A stretch of DNA of 64,000 nt from CAYJAY01 sp964370715. Its GTDB lineage: Bacteria > Bacillota > Clostridia > Oscillospirales > Ruminococcaceae. Under the pieces are notes generated by a model that saw nothing but the letters and a program-made list of their open reading frames with translations, was not told where the DNA came from and did no database searches. Every line of letters begins with the position of its first letter. Within the stretch, counting starts at the first letter, position 1. The stretch lies in the NCBI GenBank assembly GCA_964370715.1, contig CAYJKJ010000002.1:1-64000 (forward strand), given 5' to 3'. Positions 1 through 7,890 of the stretch are shown in pieces. Both the position numbers and the translations under genes were made by a program.

Positions 1-103
1 GGGTTAGTCGAAAAACCCCCACACTCCCCCCGACATCAACAGATTCATGGCGTTTACACAAATCAAAAAACAAAGCACAAAGCAATACAAAAATTTATTT
101 TCG

Positions 104-1147
104 TTATACGATGGGCGGAACTGCAACCAACCCTTCTTTTTCATCAAACCCCAAACACAAATTCATGTTTTGAATAGCCTGTCCTGCAGCGCCTTTAACC
201 ATGTTATCAATTGCGGATATAGCGATAAACACACTATTCCTAGCATCTAAAAACAAACTGATATCGCAAAAATTTGTATACTTAATGTTATGTATATCTG
301 CACTCTTGCCTTTGGGCAAAAGCCTTATGAAAAATTCGTCGTCATAATATTTATGGTATGTGTCAAAAATCAACTGTTCGCTCACACCCTCGTTAAGCTT
401 TGCATAACAGGTTGCTAAAATCCCTCGATTGACCGGCAAAAGATGCGGAACAAACGTTATTCCGTGGTTCTCCCCCGTTATCTTTTGAAGCGTTTGTTCA
501 ATCTCGGGGGCGTGGCGGTGGTTTGCAACTTTATAAGCCGAAAAACCCTCGTTTAAATCGGGGAAATGGGTTGTTTGCGAAAGCGCCCTTCCGGCACCCG
601 TGACCCCCGATTTGCAGTCGGCTATTATTCCATCAAGTTTAATCAGCCCCTCTTTCAACGCCGGGTATAAGGCGAGAGGAACGGCGGTGGTGTAGCAACC
701 GGGATTTGCTATGATATTTTTTCCTTTTGAACTTATTATTTTATCTCTGAAAATTTCCGGCAAACCATAGATCGCATCTTTATGCAACCCGGGTTCAGAA
801 AAATCGTTTCCATACCAATTCTTAAAAACCTTCTCGTCTTCAAGCCGAAAATCTGCGCCAAGGTCGATAAAAAGCTTGTCTTGTTGCCGGCAACTCTTGG
901 CTATCTTTTCCGAAAGCCCGTGTGGGAGCGCCGCAAAAACAACGTCGGATTTTAAAACAACCTCGTCGCTCGTTTCGCATATATTGTCGCAAAGCCCAAG
1001 ATAGGCCGGGTATATTTCGGACAAAGCCTTTCCCTCGAAGCTATGCGAACTAATTGCCGAAAGTTCAATCAATGGATGGGAAAAAATTAATCGACAAAGT
1101 TCCGCTCCGGCATATCCTGTAGCGCCTATTACCCCAACTTTTATCAT
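104..1147 (-). CDS. argC: N-acetyl-gamma-glutamyl-phosphate reductase
   Basis: Third step of arginine synthesis: NADPH-dependent reduction of N-acetylglutamyl phosphate to the semialdehyde, in the cytoplasm. The N-terminus MIKVGVIGATGYAGAELCRL is the Rossmann nucleotide-binding start, NPGCYTT holds the catalytic Cys, and HRHAPEI is the conserved substrate-site segment. The chosen ATG has GAAAGG upstream; an in-frame ATG 16 codons earlier has no ribosome site and adds a non-conserved tail. Length of 347 aa is normal. It is last of argG-argH-argC, 58 bp after argH; other arg genes probably lie beyond the window start. Confidence 0.96.
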   Translation of the reverse strand: MIKVGVIGATGYAGAELCRLIFSHPLIELSAISSHSFEGKALSEIYPAYLGLCDNICETSDEVVLKSDVVFAALPHGLSEKIAKSCRQQDKLFIDLGADFRLEDEKVFKNWYGNDFSEPGLHKDAIYGLPEIFRDKIISSKGKNIIANPGCYTTAVPLALYPALKEGLIKLDGIIADCKSGVTGAGRALSQTTHFPDLNEGFSAYKVANHRHAPEIEQTLQKITGENHGITFVPHLLPVNRGILATCYAKLNEGVSEQLIFDTYHKYYDDEFFIRLLPKGKSADIHNIKYTNFCDISLFLDARNSVFIAISAIDNMVKGAAGQAIQNMNLCLGFDEKEGLVAVPPIV

Positions 1148-1205
1148 AATATAAAAATTCCTTTCACCTTTGCACACAATATTGCAAAATAACATTTCAA
1201 AACAT

Positions 1206-2585
1206 CTAAGCTTGTTCTATTCGTTGTTCCATCTCGGTTGTTTGAGCTAGAACGTTTTGGGGCGAGGGACCTCCGAAAGAAGTTCTGTCGCCCAAACATT
1301 TTTCAAGGCTTATCGCTTGATAAACATCCTTTTCAAAAAGCGAACAGACCTTTTGATATTCTAAAAGTTCAAGGCTTTCAAGGTCGGTTTGTTTTTCGAT
1401 GCAAAGCGCCACAAGTTCCCCCGTTATTTTATAAGCATCTCTAAACGCTACGCCCTTTTTCGAAACGAGATAATCGGCGCAATCGGTTGCGTTGATAAAC
1501 CCTTTTGCCGCCGCATTTCGCATACTTTGGGCGTTTACCTTGAGCGTGTCTATCATCGGGATTAAAGGAGTTAAACAAAGTTTAAGGGTGTCAATTGCGG
1601 AAAAAACCGCCTGTTTATCCTCCTGCATATCCTTGTTATAAGCTAGCGGCAACCCTTTCATCATCGTTAAAAGCGCCATGAGTTCACCAAAAACTCGCCC
1701 CGATTTCCCCCTGATTAATTCCGCAATGTCGGGGTTTTTCTTTTGGGGCATGATGCTAGAACCGGTTGAAAATGCGTCGTCCAGCTCGATGAACTTAAAT
1801 TCATGGGAACACCAAAGGATAACCTCTTCCGAAAATCTCGAAAGGTGAACAAACGCAAGCGATATCGCAAACGCTATCTCGGCGCAAAAATCCCTATCCG
1901 AAACCCCGTCTAGGCTGTTTCGATTGGGGGCGCTAAATCCCAAAAGCTTTGCGGTTTGCTCTCGATTTATGGGATAGGTTGTTCCGGCTAACGCTCCGCA
2001 ACCGAGCGGGGAAAAATCCATGCGCTTTTTTGCATCTCGAATTCTTTCGATATCCCGCAAAATCATCTCGCAATAACACAAAAGATGGTGACCAAAACTT
2101 ATCGGTTGCGCTCTTTGAAGATGGGTATATCCCGGCATAACCGTTTTGGTGTTGTCTTTAGCTTTGTTGTTTAAACAAACGCAAAGCTGTTTTAAAAGCG
2201 CTATTAATTCATCGCATTCCTGCTTAAGATATAGTTTAGTGTCGACCGCCACTTGGTCGTTTCGGCTTCTTGCTGTGTGCAGCCTTTTTCCGGCATCCCC
2301 AATTCGTTCGGTTAGCTCGGTTTCGATAAAGCTATGGATATCTTCCGAATTCGGATCGATTAAAAGTTGTCCGTTTTCGATATCGTTTAATATCTTCTTA
2401 AGCTCGGTCGTTATGCTTTCGCCATCCTCTTTTGATATAATCCCGCAATCTTTAAGCATCGTTGCATGAGCTATGCTTCCCTCGATATCCTGTTTATACA
2501 TTCGGCTATCTATCGAGATAGAGGAATTAAAGTCATTCGTCTTGGGGTCAAGCTCTTTTGAAAATCGCCCTTTCCAAAGTTTCAA
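1206..2585 (-). CDS. argH: argininosuccinate lyase
   Basis: Last step of arginine synthesis: splits argininosuccinate into arginine and fumarate; a cytoplasmic homotetramer of the fumarase/aspartase superfamily. The family signature GSSIMPQKKNPD, which carries the catalytic Ser, is present, as is the N-terminal LWKGRFSKELDP segment that binds substrate. The 459-aa length is typical. It starts 14 bp after argG stops, so the two are cotranscribed and probably translationally linked. Confidence 0.98.
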   Translation of the reverse strand: MKLWKGRFSKELDPKTNDFNSSISIDSRMYKQDIEGSIAHATMLKDCGIISKEDGESITTELKKILNDIENGQLLIDPNSEDIHSFIETELTERIGDAGKRLHTARSRNDQVAVDTKLYLKQECDELIALLKQLCVCLNNKAKDNTKTVMPGYTHLQRAQPISFGHHLLCYCEMILRDIERIRDAKKRMDFSPLGCGALAGTTYPINREQTAKLLGFSAPNRNSLDGVSDRDFCAEIAFAISLAFVHLSRFSEEVILWCSHEFKFIELDDAFSTGSSIMPQKKNPDIAELIRGKSGRVFGELMALLTMMKGLPLAYNKDMQEDKQAVFSAIDTLKLCLTPLIPMIDTLKVNAQSMRNAAAKGFINATDCADYLVSKKGVAFRDAYKITGELVALCIEKQTDLESLELLEYQKVCSLFEKDVYQAISLEKCLGDRTSFGGPSPQNVLAQTTEMEQRIEQA

Positions 2586-2599
2586 AACATCACCTTTTT

Positions 2600-3835
2600 C
2601 TATTGTTTGTTTTTAAGTCTTTTTTTAGCACCGACTTGTATCGGCAAACCAAACAGGTTTATAAATCCTGCGCTGTCGTTTTGGTCGTATACCTCGTCTT
2701 CGTTAAACGTCGCTATCTCTTCGTCATATAAAGAATATGGCGAAACGGTTGAAGCGGTTATGATGTTTCCTTTATAAAGTTTAAGCTTAACTTCTCCCGA
2801 AACATTCTGTTGTGTGCTGTCGACAAACGCTTGAAGCGCTTCTCTTAACGGAGTGAACCATTGGCCGTTATAAACGAGATCGGCATATTTTAACGCTATT
2901 TGTTCTTTATAATGGAACGTTTCACGATCTAGGCAAAGTTCCTCTAGCTTGTTATGGGCATGATAAAGAATCGTTCCGCCCGGCGTTTCGTATATCCCAC
3001 GGCTTTTCATTCCGACAAGGCGGTTTTCAACTATATCCGCGAGGCCTATGCCGTTTTTTCCGCCAACTTCATTAAGCTTTGCTATCATATCAACCCCCGA
3101 AAGTTTTTCACCATTAAGGGTAATCGGGTTGCCTTTTTCAAAACCAATCGTTATATAGGTTGCCTCATCCGGAGCGTTTTCCGGGGAAACTCCCATCTCC
3201 AAAAATCCGTCTTTGCTATAGTTTGGTTCGTTTGCCGGATCTTCAAGATCCAAACCTTCATGCGAAAGATGCCAAAGATTTTTATCTTTAGAATAGTTTG
3301 TTTCACGGTTAATTTTAAGCGGTATGTTGTGTTTATCAGCATAGTCAATCGCCTCGTCACGCCCTTTAATATCCCAAACTCTCCAAGGCGCAATGACCGT
3401 CATATCGGGCGCAAAAGCTTTTATAGTTAGTTCAAAACGAACTTGGTCGTTGCCTTTTCCTGTGCAACCATGAGCGATGGCATCCGCCCCCTCTTCAAGA
3501 GCTATCTCGACTATTCTTTTTGCGATAATCGGGCGAGCAAACGACGTTCCCAAAAGATAGTTTTTTTCATAAACTGCGCCGGCTCTCATCGTTGGATATA
3601 TAAAATCTTGAACAAACTCTTCCTTTAAATCCTCGATATAAAGCTTTGATGCCCCCGTGTTAATCGCTTTTTGTTCAAGCCCCTCAAGCTCGGAACCTTG
3701 CCCAACATCCCCCGAAACCGCTATGACTTCGCAACCCTCATAGTTTTCTTTTAGCCATCTGATGATAATAGAGGTATCAAGCCCTCCGGAATATGCAAGA
3801 ACAATTTTCTTAATATCTTTTTTTGTCTTTTTCAT
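2600..3835 (-). CDS. argG: argininosuccinate synthase
   Basis: ATP-dependent joining of citrulline and aspartate to argininosuccinate. The PP-loop ATP-binding motif AYSGGLDTS lies near residue 14, and HGCTGKGNDQVRFE is the conserved substrate-binding stretch. 411 aa is the usual size. First gene of the argGHC operon; AAGGGG precedes the ATG, and a TTGCTT-16-TATAAT promoter with two ARG boxes lies just upstream, so arginine repression through ArgR is likely. Confidence 0.98.
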   Translation of the reverse strand: MKKTKKDIKKIVLAYSGGLDTSIIIRWLKENYEGCEVIAVSGDVGQGSELEGLEQKAINTGASKLYIEDLKEEFVQDFIYPTMRAGAVYEKNYLLGTSFARPIIAKRIVEIALEEGADAIAHGCTGKGNDQVRFELTIKAFAPDMTVIAPWRVWDIKGRDEAIDYADKHNIPLKINRETNYSKDKNLWHLSHEGLDLEDPANEPNYSKDGFLEMGVSPENAPDEATYITIGFEKGNPITLNGEKLSGVDMIAKLNEVGGKNGIGLADIVENRLVGMKSRGIYETPGGTILYHAHNKLEELCLDRETFHYKEQIALKYADLVYNGQWFTPLREALQAFVDSTQQNVSGEVKLKLYKGNIITASTVSPYSLYDEEIATFNEDEVYDQNDSAGFINLFGLPIQVGAKKRLKNKQ

Positions 3836-3875
3836 GTTAAACCCCTTTATAATATCTTTATTTTTGTTTATTAAT

Positions 3876-3903
3876 ATTATAACCTTTTTTTCGAAAAAAG
3901 CAA
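3876..3903 (-). promoter_or_regulatory. argG promoter
   Basis: On the minus strand TTGCTT (3898-3903) and TATAAT (3876-3881) are 16 bp apart, about 40 bp before the argG start. The ARG boxes lie directly upstream. Read from sequence only. Confidence 0.7.
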
Positions 3904-3909
3904 GCGCTT

Positions 3910-3977
3910 TTTGAATAAATATTCAATAATTTTGTAATTTTTAATTAATTTAATGAATATTTATGTATATTCATTAA
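3910..3977. promoter_or_regulatory. argG operator: pair of ARG boxes (ArgR operator)
   Basis: TTTGAATAAATATTCAAT (3910-3927) matches the ArgR consensus TNTGAATWWWWATTCANW at every position. A second palindrome follows: arms TTAATGAATAT (3950-3960) and ATATTCATTAA (3967-3977), which contains further TGAAT/ATTCA half-sites. Paired boxes next to a promoter are the usual arrangement for hexameric ArgR/AhrC, implying arginine-dependent repression of argGHC. Confidence 0.8.
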
Positions 3978-4008
3978 CGATTATACACCCCCTACTTTCT
4001 TTTTTAGA

Positions 4009-4027
4009 GGGAGGGTTTGCTCTCTCC
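4009..4027. repeat. short GC-rich palindrome in the argG upstream region
   Basis: GGGAG...CTCCC around GGTTTGCT, followed by CATTTT. It resembles the palindrome at 12139-12160 (GGGAGGGC/GCCCTCCC, then TCATTTTT). The gene-free stretch of about 310 bp between argG and the acetyltransferase also holds the ARG boxes and the hairpin at 4066-4095; nothing else was recognised there. Confidence 0.4.
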
Positions 4028-4065
4028 CATTTTCAATCAACAAACAAGGTTTTTTAGACAAACCA

Positions 4066-4095
4066 AAAGGCTCTGCCGTTAATTCGACAAAGCCT
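4066..4095. terminator. hairpin after the acetyltransferase gene
   Basis: AAGGCTCTGCCG and CGACAAAGCCTT pair with two G-U wobbles around TTAATT. The plus strand continues GGGTTTTTAT; the minus strand continues with a weaker T-rich stretch. It lies 50 bp after the stop of the minus-strand GNAT gene and may end that transcript. Confidence 0.4.
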
Positions 4096-4144
4096 TGGGT
4101 TTTTATAATCCGTTTGAAGCGTTTTCAACCACAACGATTAATCG

Positions 4145-4603
4145 CTAATCTATCGTGTATGTCATGTTCTTTGAAGGACTGTTTTTTTCAAAACCATATT
4201 TCTCATACAGCGGAACTCCCTGTTTCGTTGCAAGAAGCCATATATCCTTCACCCCATTTTGTTTAACCTGTTCAACAATAGTATCTAAAAGTTTTGTTGC
4301 AAGCCCTTTTCTTCTGAACGCCGGAACGGTGTAGACGCTCGAGATGTGCGCTTTTAAACCGGTGGGGTTTTTAAAAGATGGGGGGTATTGCTGAAAAATT
4401 AACCCACTCATCGAAACTATCTCGCCCTCTTGTTCAGCAACGTTAACGGTTATCGTCTTGTTAAGCTCTTTTTCATAGTATTCAAAAAGCAGCTTTTCAA
4501 CATCGGCTTTTGTTTCGATAAAAGCGCCCTCTTCCTTAAGGAGTTTTAACCGAAGGTCTACTATTTTTGCTATATCGTTTGTGTTCGCTTTTCTAAACTC
4601 CAT
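4145..4603 (-). CDS. GNAT family N-acetyltransferase
   Basis: Predicted acetyl-CoA dependent N-acetyltransferase of unknown acceptor. The C-terminal half shows the GNAT core: VYTVPAFRRKGLATKLL is the acetyl-CoA pyrophosphate-binding motif A, and VPLYEKYGFEK is the usual closing motif. The ATG at 4603 has AAGGGG 6 nt before it; an upstream in-frame ATG has no such site. 152 aa is typical. It appears to be a single gene between the arginine operon and the Fet-like exporter. Confidence 0.85.
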   Translation of the reverse strand: MEFRKANTNDIAKIVDLRLKLLKEEGAFIETKADVEKLLFEYYEKELNKTITVNVAEQEGEIVSMSGLIFQQYPPSFKNPTGLKAHISSVYTVPAFRRKGLATKLLDTIVEQVKQNGVKDIWLLATKQGVPLYEKYGFEKNSPSKNMTYTID

Positions 4604-4741
4604 GTCGTCCCCTTGATATTTTGTTTTTATAAATTGTAACATAGCAACAAAGCTTAATCAATAATATTATATGTATATAATAATTTTTTCTCAAGGCTAC
4701 GCATAATCAACGTTTACTTAAAAATGCCCTTTATATCTAGT

Positions 4742-5521
4742 CTAACCTTCGCTTATAGTCTTCCATTTTGGATCGATAAGAGTTTTGTGTCCGAAATAAA
4801 GAGATAGAAATGTTGAAAGCGAAACTACGGTGCAGATAGCTATCATTATCGCTATTTGATAGAGTATCGCCGTCAAAGGAAGCGTTCCCGAAAGAATCTG
4901 CCCCGTCATCATGCCGGGCAGCGACACAATTCCCATGCCAACCATCGAGTTAATGGTTGGGATCATCGCTGTTTCAAGAGCCTTGCGTATTAGGGGGCGC
5001 AAGACATCTTCCGGGCTTGCGCCTGCTGAAAGGAGAGCGTTTATCTTTTGGGCGTCCCCTTTCAAGCTGTCGGCAAACGTTTTGATTCCCAGCGACAACG
5101 CTGTCATCGTGTTCCCCAAAAGCATTCCCGATATTGGAATAACATATTGTGGATCGAAAAAGTTTTGGGACACAACGATACAAACAAAATACCACAGCAC
5201 CGAAACCCCCGAAAAAATTATTGAACCCGCAATAATAGCTTTGAATTTTTTGTTAAGTTGTTTGTTTTTAGACAAAACTCGATAGATAGAAAAAATCATC
5301 ATCACCGAAACATATAACATTATCAAAACAGGGTGGGGCTTTTCAAAAAGATACATTAAGATAAACCCTGCAGCCACTAGTTGAACCGTCATCCTTATGC
5401 TTGAAACAGTGAGGCGCTTAATCTCATTTATACCACATTTTTTCATGACAAAACCAACTATTAAAAGAAGTAGGTATATCATTAAAAATTGACCGATCTG
5501 CAAACTGTCTGCTCCGCTCAT
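4742..5521 (-). CDS. fetB: FetB-like (UPF0014) ABC exporter permease
   Basis: Membrane subunit of a two-gene ABC exporter. The UPF0014/YbbM family is recognisable from SSIRMTVQLVAAGFIL near the N-terminus, GMLLGNTMTALSLG, and LPGMMTGQILSG. About seven hydrophobic segments are spread over 259 aa. E. coli FetAB exports iron; the substrate here is inferred by family only. Its start overlaps the stop of the ATPase gene by 4 nt, indicating coupled translation. No terminator was seen after it. Confidence 0.88.
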   Translation of the reverse strand: MSGADSLQIGQFLMIYLLLLIVGFVMKKCGINEIKRLTVSSIRMTVQLVAAGFILMYLFEKPHPVLIMLYVSVMMIFSIYRVLSKNKQLNKKFKAIIAGSIIFSGVSVLWYFVCIVVSQNFFDPQYVIPISGMLLGNTMTALSLGIKTFADSLKGDAQKINALLSAGASPEDVLRPLIRKALETAMIPTINSMVGMGIVSLPGMMTGQILSGTLPLTAILYQIAIMIAICTVVSLSTFLSLYFGHKTLIDPKWKTISEG

Positions 5522-6150
5522 TCTTCGCCCTTCCTTTCCAGCTGTATTGTGTTATCTGAAAATTCATCGGTTAGTTTTTTCGAATGGCAAACAACCACCA
5601 CCGTTATATTTTTTCGCTTGATCCATTCTTTTATATTAGAGAAAACCTCGACAGCCGTTCGATAGTCGAGCGCTGCGGTTGGTTCGTCCAGCAACAAAAC
5701 TTTTGGCTCAAACGATAAAAACAACGCCAAAAACAATCGTTGTTTTTCACCGACAGAAAGCGTATCGCAAACTGTTTCGAGCGGCATTTCAATAGCACAA
5801 AGTTTTAAAAAACTCTTGATCGTTTGAATATCCGGCACATCTTGTTTTCGCATTAGATAGAAGCTTTCAAAGTTATCCAAAACCGTTCCCTCAAACAAAA
5901 ACGGTTGTTGAGTAACGAGAGCAACATTTTTTCGATAACCTATAATATCGAGCGTTTTAATATCGGTTTGTTTGTAATAGATATTTCCGCCGGTTGGCGG
6001 CTCAGTTGCGTTGAGCATCTTAAGATAAGAGCTTTTTCCGCAACCGCTTTTCCCGGTTATAAACGTCATCGTGTTTTCCAAGATTTCAATTGTAGGATAC
6101 TTTATTATATCTTTAAACCAAATATTGTTATCGGATTTTATAATAACCAT
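5518..6150 (-). CDS. fetA: FetA-like ABC exporter ATP-binding protein
   Basis: Cytoplasmic ATPase partner of the UPF0014 permease. Walker A GKSGCGKSS, Q-loop LVTQQPF, signature LSVGEKQR and Walker B VLLLDEPTAALD are all present, followed by the H-loop His in VVVVCHS. The ATG at 6150 has AAGGAG at 10 nt; the ATG at 6159 sits too close to that site. It is divergent from a padR gene, with an ATATCG-rich inverted-repeat operator between them, so PadR control is likely. Confidence 0.87.
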   Translation of the reverse strand: MVIIKSDNNIWFKDIIKYPTIEILENTMTFITGKSGCGKSSYLKMLNATEPPTGGNIYYKQTDIKTLDIIGYRKNVALVTQQPFLFEGTVLDNFESFYLMRKQDVPDIQTIKSFLKLCAIEMPLETVCDTLSVGEKQRLFLALFLSFEPKVLLLDEPTAALDYRTAVEVFSNIKEWIKRKNITVVVVCHSKKLTDEFSDNTIQLERKGEE

Positions 6151-6188
6151 TTGTTTCATTCTCCTTGACTTTAGATATGTGTTGTGAT

Positions 6189-6236
6189 ACGATATTAAAA
6201 AGTCAATATCGTTTTTCAATATCGTGTTTCGATATT
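6189..6236. promoter_or_regulatory. inverted-repeat operator between fetAB and padR
   Basis: Two inverted repeats of the same half-site: ACGATATT (6189-6196) with AATATCGT (6205-6212), and AATATCG (6218-6224) with CGATATT (6230-6236). The block fills the gap between the divergent fetA and padR genes. PadR proteins bind AT-rich dyads of this kind, so a shared, autoregulated operator is the simplest reading. Confidence 0.65.
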
Positions 6237-6272
6237 ATCAATTTCTATGATTATAACACAAGGAGAAAATAT

Positions 6273-6575
6273 ATGCAACACCCTATTTTACGAAAGCTTT
6301 TTCTTGGGTTCATTCATATTCATATTCTACACCACGCCGCAAACGAGCCTATTTATGGAAGTTTTATGATGGAAGAACTTAAACGCCATGGATATGATAT
6401 ATCGGCGGGAACGATATACCCTATATTTCACAGCCTCGAAAAAGAAGGGTTGCTTATCGTTGAAAGCCAAAACGTTAACGGAAAGATACGAAAATACTAT
6501 AGGGCTACCGAACAAGGGGTCTCGGTTTTAAAAGAAGCAAAACTAAAAATTAAAGAGCTAACCGAAGAGTTGTAA
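6273..6575 (+). CDS. PadR family transcriptional regulator
   Basis: Small winged-helix DNA-binding protein of 100 aa. The PadR domain is evident in IYGSFMMEELKRHGYDISAG, then TIYPIFHSLEKEGLL (recognition helix and wing) and KIRKYYRATEQG. The ATG at 6273 has AAGGAG 8 nt before it; the reading frame extends upstream but without a ribosome site. Divergent from the FetAB-like exporter, suggesting it represses that exporter in response to an unknown ligand. Confidence 0.88.
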   Translation: MQHPILRKLFLGFIHIHILHHAANEPIYGSFMMEELKRHGYDISAGTIYPIFHSLEKEGLLIVESQNVNGKIRKYYRATEQGVSVLKEAKLKIKELTEEL

Positions 6576-6610
6576 CGCTAGATTTAAAGTTGAAAAATGT
6601 GTTTTATAGT

Positions 6611-6639
6611 TTGACAATTTTAATGAAATATGATAAAAA
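6611..6639 (+). promoter_or_regulatory. promoter of the class II aldolase-like gene
   Basis: TTGACA (6611-6616) is followed after 17 bp by a weak TAAAAA (6634-6639), 29 bp before the ATG and upstream of an AAGGGGG ribosome site. Confidence 0.45.
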
Positions 6640-6667
6640 TATATTAGTTTGAAAAGGGGGTGTTGTG

Positions 6668-7783
6668 ATGACAGAAATTGAATCAAAAACCAATGTTATG
6701 AAAGCAATAGATCTTCTATATGAGCGTGGTTTAGTTTTTGGAAGATCGGGTAGTGTTAGCTGTCGAATCGATGAACATAGCTTTGTTATAACCCCGAATC
6801 AAATTGATTTTGCAAAACCCGATATAAGAACTATTGTAGTTGTTGACATTAAAACGCAAAAACACAGCGGTGTTGTTGAGCCATCAAACGAAACTAATAT
6901 TCATGCGCTAGCTTATCAATTAAGCCGAAGCACGAGTTTTGTTATCCACACACATCAAAAATATGCAAGTTGCGTTAGCGTTGCCGGCATCGAGGCTATC
7001 GAACCCAGCGAACCACAGCAAGAGATGCTTAACACGAAAGTTATGCTTTCGCCGTATGCTGTTGTAGGTTCAAAGGCGTATATAAAAAATCTTCAAAAAG
7101 TTCTAGAGTCGCAGAGCAAAGCAATTTTAATCGAAAGACATGGGGCTCTTGTGGTGGGTGCAGACATGACAACCGCATTTAACCGAGCGCTTGCGCTTGA
7201 ACACGTTTCAAAAAAAGTGTTACACGACATGGAGTTTTCCGACATTGCGTTTAGCTCGATCTCGCAAAGGGTCGGGAAAAAGATGTTTAACTACACTAAT
7301 GTTGAGAACACCGAGAATATAGAAGAATCTCGAAACGATGTTGTAGACGACCCAAAATTAGTCGGGATTAAGTTTATTCATGCAAAGCTTATGGAGGCGT
7401 TGCCGAAATATAATATTGTAGTTTGCCGCAACAGCGAGGCTACAAATATCGTTTCAAGGCAGACCGATTCAATAGATTCGCTATTGTATGAATTTTCTGA
7501 AAAGATAGGGGAAGATATAAAGCTTGTTTCCCGAAACGATATCGAAGAGCTAATTAAGGCTACAAAAAAACGTGGGGCTGTCATCGTGAAAAACGTTGGC
7601 GTTTTTGCCTTTGCGAAGGATTATGCCGAAGCTGTGGCGCTCCTTGCGGTGGTCGAAAAAAATATAATCGCCTACTTAAACGCAACTAAATATAACGCTA
7701 AAACCAATCTAACCCGTTTTGAAAAATGGAGCATGATGAAGGGCATTAAAAAGGAATCAAAGAATAGAGCGAGAAAAAAATGA
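6668..7783 (+). CDS. class II aldolase/adducin-like protein with a second, degenerate domain
   Basis: The N-terminal half (about residues 8-215) is a class II aldolase/adducin fold of the fuculose-phosphate aldolase type: VIHTHQKYAS gives the metal-binding His pair, and LIERHGALVVG the third His. The C-terminal half (about 225-350) repeats the fold's ending, GAVIVKNVGVFAFAKD in place of LIERHGALVVGAD, but lacks the His residues, so it looks like a degenerate duplicate. The substrate is unknown. The ATG at 6668 is preferred over GTG at 6665 because of AAGGGGG spacing. A strong terminator follows. Confidence 0.75.
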   Translation: MTEIESKTNVMKAIDLLYERGLVFGRSGSVSCRIDEHSFVITPNQIDFAKPDIRTIVVVDIKTQKHSGVVEPSNETNIHALAYQLSRSTSFVIHTHQKYASCVSVAGIEAIEPSEPQQEMLNTKVMLSPYAVVGSKAYIKNLQKVLESQSKAILIERHGALVVGADMTTAFNRALALEHVSKKVLHDMEFSDIAFSSISQRVGKKMFNYTNVENTENIEESRNDVVDDPKLVGIKFIHAKLMEALPKYNIVVCRNSEATNIVSRQTDSIDSLLYEFSEKIGEDIKLVSRNDIEELIKATKKRGAVIVKNVGVFAFAKDYAEAVALLAVVEKNIIAYLNATKYNAKTNLTRFEKWSMMKGIKKESKNRARKK

Positions 7784-7842
7784 GCGAGGGGCTTGCTTGT
7801 TGTTTGCTTTATCTCTTTGATAGATATTTGAGCAACCAGATA

Positions 7843-7887
7843 AAAGGAACTGGGATAATCGGCGGATTATCCCAGTTCCTTTTTTTA
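7843..7887. terminator. bidirectional intrinsic terminator
   Basis: A perfect 18-bp stem (7843-7860 with 7865-7882) around GGCG, with a T-run on the plus side and a shorter one on the minus side. It separates the convergent aldolase-like and phosphodiesterase genes. Confidence 0.9.
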
Positions 7888-7890
7888 CCT

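Noticed and set aside
4..48. 14-codon minus-strand frame MNLLMSGGVWGFFD after argC
   Set aside because: No ribosome site; G-rich tracts explain the composition, and the gap is short and next to the window edge.
2146..2469. 107-codon plus-strand frame inside argH
   Set aside because: Antisense shadow of a fully conserved argH frame, with no ribosome site.
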